Positions 51,921 through 61,474 are shown, counted from the first letter of the stretch. The stretch is DNA of 64,000 bases from Bacteroidota bacterium (GCA_023251435.1 JAHEYU010000005.1:1-64000); one strand, 5' to 3'. Numbers and translations: made by a program. Notes: generated by a model from the sequence alone, not told the origin.

Positions 51921-53267
51921 TTAGTTTTTATAAAACAACCACTTAACAATTTCTTTAAATGTCACTTTTTTACCGTACATTAAAATTCCTGTTCTGTAAA
52001 TTTTCCCTGCTACCCATATTGTTCCAAGAATAGTTGAAATTAACAAAACCATCGAGAGCACAATTTCCCAAACCGGAACACCAAATGGAATACGAACCAT
52101 CATTGTTACCGGCGAAGTAAGCGGAATCATTGAAGCCCAGAAAGCAAGTGGTCCTTCAGGATTTTTAGCTACTGCAAAAAGAATAATAATTGAAAAGATG
52201 AGCGGCATGGTAACCGGAAGCATCATTTGCTGGGCATCTTCGTCGCTGTCAACAGCCGAGCCAATTGCTCCCATAAGTGAAGCATATAATATGAAACCAC
52301 CAATAAAATAGAAGAACAAAGCGAAAATAATGAGCGGTATATTTAGGTTGCCAATCATTCCAAGTATTTCAATTACTTTGTTTTGAGCTTCAGGAGTGGC
52401 GGTTGCTATTTGCCCCATTGCTTGTCCCGACATGATGTTTTGAGCCTGCGCCGCAGTTTCGGCAGATCCACCTCCGATGAAAGCTGTTAATCCAGTGGTA
52501 ATTGCGATGCCGAGTATTATCCATATTGCAATTTGTGTCAGGCCAACAAGTCCGATTCCAACAATTTTTCCGAACAACAATTGAAATGGTTTAACTGAAG
52601 ATATTATCACTTCCACAATGCGGCTCGATTTTTCTTCCATCACCCCGCGCATTACCATAGTTCCGTATATAAAAACGAACATGTAAATCAGGAATCCTGC
52701 TGCATAACCAATGGCCATTGCAATTTCGGTAGAGCTTTTTACGGCTTCGCCTTCTTCGCCCAATTTGATGGTTTCGACTGTAATGTCTGTTTTAGTAGCC
52801 GAAAGTTTTTTTTCCAGATCGGGGACACCGGTTTCATCAATCACCTGCTTCCGCTTTTCACCTTCAATAATATTCTCGATACGCCGGGTGATCATATTTT
52901 TAATATCAAAAGTTACCTGCTTATCTGAAATCATTTCGGCTCTGTTGGTGCTTAAGATGTTCACCGGAATATGCAATACTGCATAATACTTACTCGATTT
53001 GAAATTTTTATTTAATTCATCAAATTCGGGAGCAGGAATGTATTGAAACTTGGTAAATTCATTGCTTTCAAGTCGATTCAGAATCAATCCGGTTGGGTCA
53101 TAAACGGCAATTGTGCGTTCTTCCTTGTCATCCAATGTTGCCAGGTAGGCTGGCAGAATGGTCAGGGCAGCCATCATAAGCGGAACCAAAAGCGTCATTA
53201 TAATGAATGACTTTTTCTTTACGCGTGTAAGGTATTCACGTTTTAAAATGAGGATAGACTTATTCAT
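51921..53267 (-). CDS. ABC-2 type exporter permease (NatB-like)
   Basis: A 448-residue permease. TM1 near 20-40 (FIIMTLLVPLMMAALTILPA) is followed by a large extracytoplasmic domain (about 45-180) and five to six C-terminal helices from residue 190, with FVFIYGTMVMRGVMEEKSSRIVE as the ABC-2 signature (key part MRGVMEEKSSRIVEV). The ATG at 53267 (MNKSILILKREY) is preferred. The ATPase gene lies 94 bases upstream, so the two form an Na+- or drug-export-type ABC pair; the substrate is unknown. Confidence 0.9.
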   Translation of the reverse strand: MNKSILILKREYLTRVKKKSFIIMTLLVPLMMAALTILPAYLATLDDKEERTIAVYDPTGLILNRLESNEFTKFQYIPAPEFDELNKNFKSSKYYAVLHIPVNILSTNRAEMISDKQVTFDIKNMITRRIENIIEGEKRKQVIDETGVPDLEKKLSATKTDITVETIKLGEEGEAVKSSTEIAMAIGYAAGFLIYMFVFIYGTMVMRGVMEEKSSRIVEVIISSVKPFQLLFGKIVGIGLVGLTQIAIWIILGIAITTGLTAFIGGGSAETAAQAQNIMSGQAMGQIATATPEAQNKVIEILGMIGNLNIPLIIFALFFYFIGGFILYASLMGAIGSAVDSDEDAQQMMLPVTMPLIFSIIILFAVAKNPEGPLAFWASMIPLTSPVTMMVRIPFGVPVWEIVLSMVLLISTILGTIWVAGKIYRTGILMYGKKVTFKEIVKWLFYKN

Positions 53268-53304
53268 CTGGGTATATTTTTGTTTTTTAATGTTCACTTT
53301 TATA

Positions 53305-53358
53305 AGTCGCAGTATTTAGTCTCAGTGTTCAAATACTCCCTACTGCGACTGTGACTGT
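53305..53358. repeat. GTCGCAGTA/TACTGCGAC inverted short repeat
   Basis: AAGTCGCAGTATTTAGTC and, about 25 bases on, TACTGCGACTGTGACTG form an inverted repeat in the gap between the ABC ATPase and permease genes. TACTGCGACTG also occurs near 1895. Confidence 0.6.
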
Positions 53359-53361
53359 AAA

Positions 53362-54294
53362 CTATCGGAGGATTTCGCGGTTATTTTGTTCTACTACATG
53401 GATAAAAACATCGTTCATGCTTGGGATTATCTCTTTAAATGATACGATTTCGAATTGATTCATGAGTAATTTTAATAACTCATTGTTAGAGTTGCCGTTC
53501 AAAAACTGAACTTTAATTTGTTTCAGTTGTGAGCTTTCGTCGTGTTCGAGCACGTTGAAATGCGAACCCAAATGATATTGTATATTGGGTGTTTCTCCAC
53601 GGTAAATAATTTCGAAAGTATTGGTCTTGAATTTTTCACGAACCTGATCAATTTGCCCGTCGAGAATCTTTTTTGATTGGTTGATCAGGGCAATATGGTC
53701 GCATATTTCTTCTACCGACGACATATTGTGGGTCGAAAAAATAATCGTTGTTCCTTTTTTCTTTAACTCAAGAATTTCATTTTTAAGCAAATTGGTATTT
53801 ATCGGGTCGAATCCGCTGAACGGCTCATCAAAAATCAGAAGTTTTGGCTGATGAATAACTGTGGTTATAAATTGCACTTTCTGAGCCATTCCTTTCGACA
53901 GTTCCTCAACCTTTTTGCCCCACCATGCCTGAATTTCAAATTTCTCGAACCAGAATTTTAAACTTTTCAGCGCATCTCTTTTCGACATTCCTTTGAGTTG
54001 GGCCAGGTATAGCGCCTGTTCTCCAACTTTCATCTTCTTGTACAATCCGCGTTCTTCGGGCAGATAACCAATCATGCTAATATCATCGGCTTTCAACGGT
54101 CTGCCTTCAAAATACAATTCGCCACTATCGGGCGCTGTAATTTGGTTAATGATTCGGATTAAAGTAGTTTTTCCCGCACCGTTTGGTCCGAGTAAACCAA
54201 AGATCGAAGCTTCTTTTACCGAAATGCTTACTGAACTTAATGCCACATGACCGGCATATTCTTTAACAACATTGTTTGCCTGAAATATTTCCAT
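53362..54294 (-). CDS. ABC transporter ATPase (NatA-like)
   Basis: A 310-residue ATPase: Walker A GLLGPNGAGKTTLI, signature LSKGMAQKVQF, Walker B LLIFDEPFSG and H-loop STHNM. Residues 215-310 form a C-terminal extension with a mixed alpha/beta domain of the DUF4162 kind. Partner of the downstream permease. Confidence 0.93.
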   Translation of the reverse strand: MEIFQANNVVKEYAGHVALSSVSISVKEASIFGLLGPNGAGKTTLIRIINQITAPDSGELYFEGRPLKADDISMIGYLPEERGLYKKMKVGEQALYLAQLKGMSKRDALKSLKFWFEKFEIQAWWGKKVEELSKGMAQKVQFITTVIHQPKLLIFDEPFSGFDPINTNLLKNEILELKKKGTTIIFSTHNMSSVEEICDHIALINQSKKILDGQIDQVREKFKTNTFEIIYRGETPNIQYHLGSHFNVLEHDESSQLKQIKVQFLNGNSNNELLKLLMNQFEIVSFKEIIPSMNDVFIHVVEQNNREILR

Positions 54295-54391
54295 AATGAA
54301 TGAATTGAAAACTTTAGTATAGGTGTTAAATGTAACCCAATTGTTACAGGCAGAATCGTGATTTCAGAAAATAAATTGCCGTTTAAAGGTA

Positions 54392-54940
54392 CTATCCGAG
54401 GTTTGTTTCGGTTGTAAACAAACTGAAATGAACACTTCCGTAACGACGCAAATCCTTGAAATTCGGGTGTCCGGAATAGTCGAAATGTCCTGAATGTTCC
54501 AAAATGAACAGACCATCCGGTTTTAACAGTTTATTGTTGAAAATCAGATCGGCTACTTCGGCGAACTTTGGATGATCGTAGGGCGGGTCTGCAAAAATAA
54601 GGTCAAACTGTTCATTGATGCGTTTTGCAAAAACAAAAGCATTCGATTTTACAATCCGGATGTTTTTTTCACCCAATTTTTCGATTACTTCTTTAATAAA
54701 AACAATGTGTGCCGGGTTGATCTCAACGGCGGTTACATCCGGGCATCCGCGCGAGGTTAGTTCGTAGCTTATACTTCCGGTGCCTGAAAACAAATCGAGT
54801 GCACGAATACTCTCAAAATCGATTGAATTTTGCAAAACATTGAAAAGACTCTCTTTGGCCATGTCGGTTGTTGGCCGGGCTTTAAATGTTTTTCCGGGAG
54901 TAAAAACCCGACCTCTGTATTTTCCGCCAACTATACGCAT
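54392..54940 (-). CDS. rsmD: 16S rRNA (guanine966-N2)-methyltransferase
   Basis: A 182-residue class I methyltransferase. MRIVGGKYRGRVF opens the RsmD family, ARPTTDMAKESLFNVL follows, ALDLFSGTGSISYE is the SAM motif and FADPPYDHP the catalytic N6/N2-type motif. It overlaps the DUF3822 gene by ten bases, a pairing seen in many Bacteroidota. Confidence 0.93.
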   Translation of the reverse strand: MRIVGGKYRGRVFTPGKTFKARPTTDMAKESLFNVLQNSIDFESIRALDLFSGTGSISYELTSRGCPDVTAVEINPAHIVFIKEVIEKLGEKNIRIVKSNAFVFAKRINEQFDLIFADPPYDHPKFAEVADLIFNNKLLKPDGLFILEHSGHFDYSGHPNFKDLRRYGSVHFSLFTTETNLG

Positions 54941-55776
54941 AGATGTGTATTTAACAAGCTTACAAACTGGTGTTTCTGTACTTTCTGGAACAGGTTTCCG
55001 TAATTGATATCTGTTGAAGGCTTCAAAAACTGAACATTACTGATATATTTCTTCAATTGCCTGATATAGGCAGAGTCATCGGCTACGTAACCGCCAATTA
55101 AAATTTCATCACGTTCCGGGTTTATTTGCAGATTCTGGCAAATGTTTAGGGTGTAATACAAAAAATCTGATTCATTTTTGAAATAGAAGCTATTGTACAA
55201 GTCGATATTCATTCCTTTTAGAGCAATTATCCTCACATATTTCTTCTCGAAATTAATCAGAAGTGTATTTTCTCTTGCATTTCGCTGATTAACAGCAGAA
55301 TTCAAAAAAGAAATTGATTTGTGGATAAATTTGAATTCTGTAAATTTTCGGTTCAGCAAATGCATTAATTCTTTTGGATAGCTAAAAATGAGTTGCTGAT
55401 TAAACCCCGGCAATTCGTTCACGCAGATTTCTTCGTTTTTATTGATTTCGTTGGTGAGTTCGGTCACCTTGGTGTATAATTCGGCGTCGGAATATACTTT
55501 TGGAATGAGGGAAGCCCTGTTAGTTGAATAGGCAATTGTAATTGTCTGATAGGAGGTATTCAGCATATCTTCCTGATCAAAAATGGCTTCGATCTTTTTT
55601 GTCAGAAATTGCAGTTTCCCAACTATTAAAGGAATATGACGAATAACAAGCAATTTCTTTCGAATAATGTCGAGGATACAAAAAGAAAATCCATCCAGGC
55701 CAACCTGGATGGATAGTTGATATTCTGATGCGTGTTTTAAATCGAAATTATCGTCAATAAAATTTAACTCATGCAT
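54931..55776 (-). CDS. DUF3822 family protein
   Basis: A 281-residue protein matching DUF3822: YQLSIQVGLDGFSFCILD at the N terminus, IAYSTNRASLIPKVYSD in the middle and ILIGGYVADDSAYI near the C terminus, suggesting an actin-like (pilus/MreB-type) fold. Function unknown. It is translationally coupled to rsmD and starts ten bases after the next upstream gene's stop. Confidence 0.85.
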   Translation of the reverse strand: MHELNFIDDNFDLKHASEYQLSIQVGLDGFSFCILDIIRKKLLVIRHIPLIVGKLQFLTKKIEAIFDQEDMLNTSYQTITIAYSTNRASLIPKVYSDAELYTKVTELTNEINKNEEICVNELPGFNQQLIFSYPKELMHLLNRKFTEFKFIHKSISFLNSAVNQRNARENTLLINFEKKYVRIIALKGMNIDLYNSFYFKNESDFLYYTLNICQNLQINPERDEILIGGYVADDSAYIRQLKKYISNVQFLKPSTDINYGNLFQKVQKHQFVSLLNTHLCV

Positions 55777-55785
55777 AAGGAAAAT

Positions 55786-56418
55786 TTATTCCCAGTTACC
55801 TGCATTGTTGTTGGCTTCTTCCAATGAACCAACTTTAAGGCCCGGGTATTTGCCGTTTGTTCTTCTTGATTCGTTGAGGTTAATAATCAATTGTTTTTCG
55901 AGGTTTACAAGTACGGTGTTATTGTGAACTTTGGCTTCAAAAACAGGTACTTTAATTCCCGATCCTGTAACAATTACTCCTGCACCCAATTGGAACATAG
56001 CAACTGTATCTTTAACAGGAACAAATTTAATATCGTCAATTTTAAAATCTTTTCCGAAGATAGTATCTAAAACGCTAACATAAATAGTATCACGAATGAT
56101 CTTTCCTTCTTTCAAAGCTTGTTTTTCAGTCCATCCGGCTTCAACCATACTGTCAGTTAACATACCAATTTTACGAACCAACGGAATTTCACCTGTTTTA
56201 ACAAAATTGATTAAAGTATCCCAACTACCGGTAAATTTGCCATGAACATTTTTATATTCAATTTCTGCTTTACGGATATCTTTAAGGCGTTCAATAGTTG
56301 CATCATATCTTTCTTTCTTCGCTTCTTCAAAGTCTAACGGTTTTTCTACACTTGTGTATAGAAAATAAGAAAGTGTTATTACCAATGCAACAAGGACGAT
56401 TTGTATTACTGTTTTCAT
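55786..56418 (-). CDS. conserved hypothetical membrane-anchored protein
   Basis: A 210-residue protein with one N-terminal membrane helix (VIQIVLVALVITLSYFLYT), a charged helical stretch (EEAKKERYDATIERLKDIRK) and a beta-rich periplasmic domain ending NNAGNWE. YDATIERLKDIRKAEIEYKN is like the post-prepilin helix region of pseudopilins, but no prepilin site is visible. Common in Bacteroidota beside DUF3822 and rsmD; function unknown. Confidence 0.75.
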   Translation of the reverse strand: MKTVIQIVLVALVITLSYFLYTSVEKPLDFEEAKKERYDATIERLKDIRKAEIEYKNVHGKFTGSWDTLINFVKTGEIPLVRKIGMLTDSMVEAGWTEKQALKEGKIIRDTIYVSVLDTIFGKDFKIDDIKFVPVKDTVAMFQLGAGVIVTGSGIKVPVFEAKVHNNTVLVNLEKQLIINLNESRRTNGKYPGLKVGSLEEANNNAGNWE

Positions 56419-56452
56419 CTTACAAGTTTTAAGATTAGTTTTTGATTGGTTG

Positions 56453-56460
56453 CAAATTTA
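56453..56460 (-). promoter_or_regulatory. -7 promoter box for the 55786-56418 gene and downstream rsmD unit
   Basis: TAAATTTG on the minus strand (TAnnTTTG), 35 bases upstream of the start at 56418. Confidence 0.5.
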
Positions 56461-56509
56461 TAAAAAAAAATAATTTAGAATCTTCGGTTTTGTTTTATTT
56501 TAGCCAAGT

Positions 56510-57934
56510 ATGATAAAAAATCACATCCAGTCTGAAATTCTTGAAAATCTGGGCAGGTTACCAACAACCGGACAGAATGAACTTTCGCAAAAACTCGCTG
56601 ATTTTGTTGCAGAATCGGAGACTGACGCAGTTTTTATACTGAAGGGTTATGCCGGAACCGGTAAAACAACCATGTTAAGTTCTTTGGTCCGGACTTTCAC
56701 GAAGTTTAAATTCAGATCGGTTTTGCTTGCTCCAACAGGTCGGGCAGCAAAAGTTTTGTCAAATTACACTGTTCAAAATGCCTATACAATCCATAAAAGC
56801 ATTTACAGGCAGCAATCTTCAACTGATGGAGCAGGCAGGTTTGTTCTGAACAAAAACTTATATAAAGATACCTTCTTCATTGTTGACGAGGCTTCCATGA
56901 TTTCAAACTCGAATTCTGAAACTTCGATATTCGGTTCAGGAAGATTGCTTGAAGATCTAATCGAATATGTCTATTCAGGATCAAACTGCCGTCTTTTTCT
57001 GGTAGGAGATACTGCCCAGCTTCCGCCTGTGGGTTTGGATGTTAGCCCGGCTTTGTCGAAAAATGAACTTGATTTTTATGACCGGTATGTTTACGAATAC
57101 GAGTTAACTGAAGTTGTGCGCCAGGATCAGCATTCAGGAATATTGTTTAATGCCACTTTTATCCGCAACCTTATTACCGATGGAAATTATAATTCAGGAT
57201 ACTTCCGTATTGAATTCAAACAATTCGACGATATCCGGCGGCTTTCAGGAGCCGATCTGATTGAGGAAATTTCAACCTGTTACGATCGGTTTGGCCTGAT
57301 TGAAACGATTGTGGTAACGCGGTCGAATAAGCGGGCCAATAAATTCAATGAAGGAATCAGAAGCACGATATTATATAAAGAATCAGATATTTCGGTTGGC
57401 GACCTGATTATGATTGTGAAAAACAACTATTTCTGGCTGGAAGCAAACGAGAAAATCGATTTTATTGCCAATGGAGATATTGCCGAAATTATTTCGATTT
57501 ACAAACATGAGGAAATGTACGGTTTCCGTTTTGCCAATGTCAGTTTGCGCTTGCTTGATTATCCTGATATTGAATTCGACTGTAAAATAATGCTCGATAC
57601 TCTAAATATTGAATCGGCTGCATTAGATAATGATCAAAACCGCAAATTGTTCGATGCAGTTTCCGAAGACTATCCCGATATCCGAAGCAAAAAGAAACGA
57701 TGGGAGAAAATACGTGAGAATCCCTATTTCAATGCTCTGCAGGTAAAGTTTTCGTACGCTGTGACCTGCCATAAAGCGCAAGGTGGGCAGTGGAAAGCTG
57801 TATTTGTCGATCAGGGTTATTTAACCGAAGAAATGCTGAATACTGAATTTCTTCGCTGGCTGTACACTGCTTTTACGCGCCCGACAGAGCGTTTGTATCT
57901 GGTGAACTTTAATAAGCAGTTTTTTGAGGACTAA
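56510..57934 (+). CDS. RecD-like DNA helicase (superfamily 1)
   Basis: A 474-residue SF1 helicase. Walker A GYAGTGKTTML (about residue 45), motif Ib region LLAPTGRAAKVL, Walker B FIVDEASMI, motif III LFLVGDTAQLPPV, motif IV VVTRSNKRANKFN and the UvrD_C_2 segment FSYAVTCHKAQGGQW, then LYTAFTRPTERLYLV. It lacks the N-terminal extension of RecD2. A DNA repair or replication-fork role is likely. Confidence 0.9.
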   Translation: MIKNHIQSEILENLGRLPTTGQNELSQKLADFVAESETDAVFILKGYAGTGKTTMLSSLVRTFTKFKFRSVLLAPTGRAAKVLSNYTVQNAYTIHKSIYRQQSSTDGAGRFVLNKNLYKDTFFIVDEASMISNSNSETSIFGSGRLLEDLIEYVYSGSNCRLFLVGDTAQLPPVGLDVSPALSKNELDFYDRYVYEYELTEVVRQDQHSGILFNATFIRNLITDGNYNSGYFRIEFKQFDDIRRLSGADLIEEISTCYDRFGLIETIVVTRSNKRANKFNEGIRSTILYKESDISVGDLIMIVKNNYFWLEANEKIDFIANGDIAEIISIYKHEEMYGFRFANVSLRLLDYPDIEFDCKIMLDTLNIESAALDNDQNRKLFDAVSEDYPDIRSKKKRWEKIRENPYFNALQVKFSYAVTCHKAQGGQWKAVFVDQGYLTEEMLNTEFLRWLYTAFTRPTERLYLVNFNKQFFED

Positions 57935-57935
57935 A

Positions 57936-58013
57936 TTGTCAATCAGTAGTCATTCAATTTTCATTAGAAACTACTGTTTCAATAAATGACGCGCAGCTAT
58001 CGATAACCAATGA
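57936..58013. repeat. short-word repeat family B, inverted arrangement
   Basis: TTGTCAATCAGTAGTCATTC and TTTTCATTAG on the left, AATAAATGACGCG and CCAATGACTA on the right, opposite in sense, filling the gap between convergent genes. Confidence 0.65.
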
Positions 58014-58958
58014 CTATGATTTTTTTTTCTCTACCTGAATTACATCGCCTTCTGAAATGGCTTTTGTTTCAGGAAAAATTTCCTGCGCTTCTTTTAATAT
58101 AGGAAGGTTGTCTTTGTATCTGGCCGAAAAATGTCCGATTAGCAATTTCCCGACTTGCGCTTTTAAGGCTATTGTTGCGGCATCTTTACCTGTTGAGTGG
58201 AAGGTTGAGTGAGCCAATTCCTGGTTATCATGAGCAAATGTAGCTTCGTGGTAAAGCAAATCAACATTCCTGACCGATTCGATATACGACTCGTCGAATC
58301 TGGTGTCGCTGCAAAACGCAAAAGAACGCGACTTGAATCTGTGCGTGGTCAGTTCCGAATGTGGAATCACAAACCCTTCATTTGTTAAAAAATCTCCGCC
58401 TTCTTTTATTCTTTGCCTTTCGCGAATTGGGATATTGTATTCTTTGATCTTTTCAGGAATTAAATTGGGCAACCCTGATTTCTCTTCAAACCTGAAGCCG
58501 CATGTTGGCACCCGATGAGTTAAAGGGAAAGAATAGACCGAAACCTTTTTGTCTTCATAAATTAATTGTTCGCGCTTGTAATTGAGCGGGTGATATGCAA
58601 TTTTAAAGGGAATTTCGCCGGGATAAATAAAGCTGAGCTGAGCTGAAATATATTTCTGCAGTTCGGAATATGAATAAATATGTAAATCCTTATCGCGCCC
58701 CAATAAAATCATGGTCGAAATTAGTCCGATTAATCCGAAAATATGGTCGCCGTGAAGATGGGTGATGAAAATGTGATCAATTTTAGAAAACCCGATTTTG
58801 AATTTTCGCATTTGCGTTTGGGTGCCTTCACCGCAATCGATCAAAAAAAACCGCCCAAGTACATTGAGTACCTGAGCGGTTGGATATCTGTTTGATGTAG
58901 GTAATGCTGAACTTGTACCGAGTATGGTCAGTTGAAATGGCATTGTTTGGTCTGACAT
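58014..58958 (-). CDS. rnz: ribonuclease Z
   Basis: A 314-residue metallo-beta-lactamase-fold nuclease that trims tRNA 3' ends. FQLTILGTSSALPTSNRYPT opens the family, FITHLHGDHIFGL is the zinc motif, FCSDTRF and YHEATFAHDN follow, with HFSARYKD near the C terminus. The ATG at 58958 lies seven bases after the STAS gene stop; a further in-frame ATG is at 58943. Probable co-transcription with the STAS gene. Confidence 0.93.
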   Translation of the reverse strand: MSDQTMPFQLTILGTSSALPTSNRYPTAQVLNVLGRFFLIDCGEGTQTQMRKFKIGFSKIDHIFITHLHGDHIFGLIGLISTMILLGRDKDLHIYSYSELQKYISAQLSFIYPGEIPFKIAYHPLNYKREQLIYEDKKVSVYSFPLTHRVPTCGFRFEEKSGLPNLIPEKIKEYNIPIRERQRIKEGGDFLTNEGFVIPHSELTTHRFKSRSFAFCSDTRFDESYIESVRNVDLLYHEATFAHDNQELAHSTFHSTGKDAATIALKAQVGKLLIGHFSARYKDNLPILKEAQEIFPETKAISEGDVIQVEKKKS

Positions 58959-58965
58959 TGTCAGA

Positions 58966-59319
58966 TTAAATTTTCGCCTTCTCAAAAAGAATCTCTTCTG
59001 CTTCTTTGGCCGTTTTTGTAATAATTAAAACAGTATGAAGCATCGAAATCCTGATAATCTGTTCAACATCGGGACTGAGACCGGATAAAACAAATGTTCC
59101 CATCGAATTTTCGCATAAACGGTTGGCGACCAAAATGGCGCTTAACCCCGAAGAATCACAATATTCACATTCACTAATGTCAAGAACAATGTTCTTTTCA
59201 CCGTTCCCATTTACCAGTACCAGTTCTGATTTTAAATCCGGAGCATTGTTAGTGTCCAATCTGTCGGCCAGAACTTTTACAAGTGTATAGTCTTCAATTT
59301 TATTTACTTCGAAATCCAT
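58966..59319 (-). CDS. STAS-domain anti-sigma-factor antagonist
   Basis: A 117-residue STAS protein with the phosphoacceptor-loop region ISECEYCDSSGLSAIL (Ser in DSSGLS). Such proteins release an anti-sigma kinase when unphosphorylated. No RsbW-like kinase or PP2C phosphatase is adjacent. It lies between rpsA and rnz, all on the minus strand. Confidence 0.88.
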   Translation of the reverse strand: MDFEVNKIEDYTLVKVLADRLDTNNAPDLKSELVLVNGNGEKNIVLDISECEYCDSSGLSAILVANRLCENSMGTFVLSGLSPDVEQIIRISMLHTVLIITKTAKEAEEILFEKAKI

Positions 59320-59362
59320 AGATGCAATTTAATTAATTCTGATGGATTTATTGTATTCAAGA

Positions 59363-61423
59363 CTAATTTTCTTTTTGTTCGTCAGCTTCCATCTGAGTCC
59401 GCAGAGCAGCGAGTTCAGAAATATCTCCAAGTGTGGTTTTTTCAGCACTGTTTTCCTTCACTTGTTTTACGGCTTTAGTGGTAGCTTTAGCCTGAGTTTT
59501 TCTTTTTGCTGTTTCTTCGGCTTTTTTCTCATCTTCGAAAACTCTTGAATGAGATAAAATGATCCGTTTGGCTGCTTTCGAGAATTCAATTACTTTGAAT
59601 TCGAGTTTTTCTTCCAGTTGAGCCTGGCTTCCGTCTTCTTTTACAAGGTGACGTGGAGTTGCAAAACCTTCGACTCCGTAAGGAAGGGCAATAGTTGCTC
59701 CTTTGTCGAATAATTCAACCACAGTTCCTTCGTGAAGTGAATCAACCGAGAAAATGGTTTCGAACACATCCCATGGATTTTCTTCCAATTGTTTGTGTCC
59801 AAGGCTTAAACGACGGTTTTCCTTGTCGATATCCAAAACAGTCACTTCAATTTCAGAACCGATTGAAGTAAATTCTGATGGATGTTTGATTTTCTTGGTC
59901 CAGCTAAGATCCGAAATGTGGATCAGGCCGTCAACACCTTCCTGAATTTCAACAAACACTCCGAAATTGGTGAAGTTGCGTACAGTAGCTTTGTGTTTTG
60001 TTCCAACACCAAATACTGTATCGATATCTTGCCAAGGATCGGTTTTCAGCTGTTTGATACCCAGTGACATTTTGCGTTCGTCGCGGTCGAGGGTCAGGAT
60101 CTGAGCTTCAACTTCGTCGCCAACTTTCAGGAAGTCCTGAGCGCTGCGAAGGTGCTGTGACCAAGACATTTCAGAAACGTGGATCAAACCTTCAACACCG
60201 GCAGCGATTTCAACAAATGCGCCGTAGTCGGCCATAACCACTACTTTTCCTTTGACTGAATCACCAACTTTTAGGTCAGCGCCAAGGCTATCCCATGGGT
60301 GAGGAGTCAATTGTTTCAGACCTAAAGCGATACGTTTCTTATCATCATCGAAGTCAAGAATTACAACGTTCAATTTCTGATCAAGTTCAACGATTTCGTT
60401 CGGGTGAGTAATACGTCCCCATGACAGGTCGGTAATGTGAATTAATCCGTCAACACCACCAAGGTCAATGAATACTCCATAAGAAGTAACATTTTTAACA
60501 GTACCTTCGAGTACCTGTCCTTTTTCGAGTTTAGAGATAATTTCTTTTTTCTGCAATTCGAGTTCAGCTTCGATCAATGCTTTGTGCGAAACAACTACGT
60601 TACGGAATTCATGATTAATTTTAACCACTTTGAATTCCATTGTTTTGTTTACGTACATGTCGTAATCGCGGATTGGTTTCACGTCGATTTGTGAACCGGG
60701 AAGGAATGCTTCAATTCCGAATACGTCAACGATCATACCGCCTTTAGTACGGCATTTGATGTAACCTTTGATTACTTCGTCTTTGTCGAGTGCTTCGTTT
60801 ACACGATCCCAAGAGCGCAATGCTCTTGCTTTTTTGTGTGAAAGGATCATCTGTCCTTTTAAGTCTTCGAGGCTTTCAATGTAAACCTCTACCAAATCTT
60901 TTGGTTTTAATTCAGGATTGTAACGGAATTCGTTCAAACTTACAATACCATCAGATTTGTAGCCAATGTCGATAACAACTTCACGTTTGTTCATCGAAAT
61001 AACTTTTCCTTCAACCACTTCTTTTTCCTGAACAGTGGTCAGAGTTTTCTCATAAAGAGATTCAAGATCTTGTTTTGTTCTTCCGCCGAATCCTTTGTCT
61101 TCTTCTACTAAAGCATCCCAATCAAAATCGGCTGCTTCGGCAACAACTTTTTTAGGCGCTTTTGCTTTTTTTACAACCGGAATAACAACTGGTTCAGCAA
61201 ATTCAGCTGCTTTTTCTTCTGCCTCTGCAACAACTTCTTCAGTTGTAGCTTCTACAGGAGCAATAACTTCTTCAACCACTTCAACTGGTGTTTCGGCAAT
61301 TTCTTCAATTACTGTTTCTTCGGGTGCAACAGTTTCTTCAACTACTGCGGTTGGTGTTTCAACAGTTTCCTGCTGTTCGAGTTCAACCTTTGGATCAAGG
61401 TTCTCATTGTTGTTTTCTACCAT
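59363..61423 (-). CDS. rpsA: 30S ribosomal protein S1 with acidic N-terminal extension
   Basis: A 686-residue S1. Residues 1-110 are an acidic, Val/Glu/Pro/Ala-rich low-complexity extension (for example ETPTAVVEETVAPEET, AKAPKKVVAEA). Residues 120-620 carry six S1 RNA-binding repeats, with GLIHITDLSWGRITHP, GLIHVSEMSWSQHLRS and GLIHISDLSWTKKIKHP easily seen. A Lys-rich tail follows. E. coli S1 has about 557 residues, so the extension is the main difference. In Bacteroidota, which lack strong Shine-Dalgarno signals, S1 is thought to matter greatly for mRNA binding. Confidence 0.95.
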   Translation of the reverse strand: MVENNNENLDPKVELEQQETVETPTAVVEETVAPEETVIEEIAETPVEVVEEVIAPVEATTEEVVAEAEEKAAEFAEPVVIPVVKKAKAPKKVVAEAADFDWDALVEEDKGFGGRTKQDLESLYEKTLTTVQEKEVVEGKVISMNKREVVIDIGYKSDGIVSLNEFRYNPELKPKDLVEVYIESLEDLKGQMILSHKKARALRSWDRVNEALDKDEVIKGYIKCRTKGGMIVDVFGIEAFLPGSQIDVKPIRDYDMYVNKTMEFKVVKINHEFRNVVVSHKALIEAELELQKKEIISKLEKGQVLEGTVKNVTSYGVFIDLGGVDGLIHITDLSWGRITHPNEIVELDQKLNVVILDFDDDKKRIALGLKQLTPHPWDSLGADLKVGDSVKGKVVVMADYGAFVEIAAGVEGLIHVSEMSWSQHLRSAQDFLKVGDEVEAQILTLDRDERKMSLGIKQLKTDPWQDIDTVFGVGTKHKATVRNFTNFGVFVEIQEGVDGLIHISDLSWTKKIKHPSEFTSIGSEIEVTVLDIDKENRRLSLGHKQLEENPWDVFETIFSVDSLHEGTVVELFDKGATIALPYGVEGFATPRHLVKEDGSQAQLEEKLEFKVIEFSKAAKRIILSHSRVFEDEKKAEETAKRKTQAKATTKAVKQVKENSAEKTTLGDISELAALRTQMEADEQKEN

Positions 61424-61474
61424 TTAATAATCAATTAATTAATGAGTTAGACTATATATTAAATAAATGCGCCG

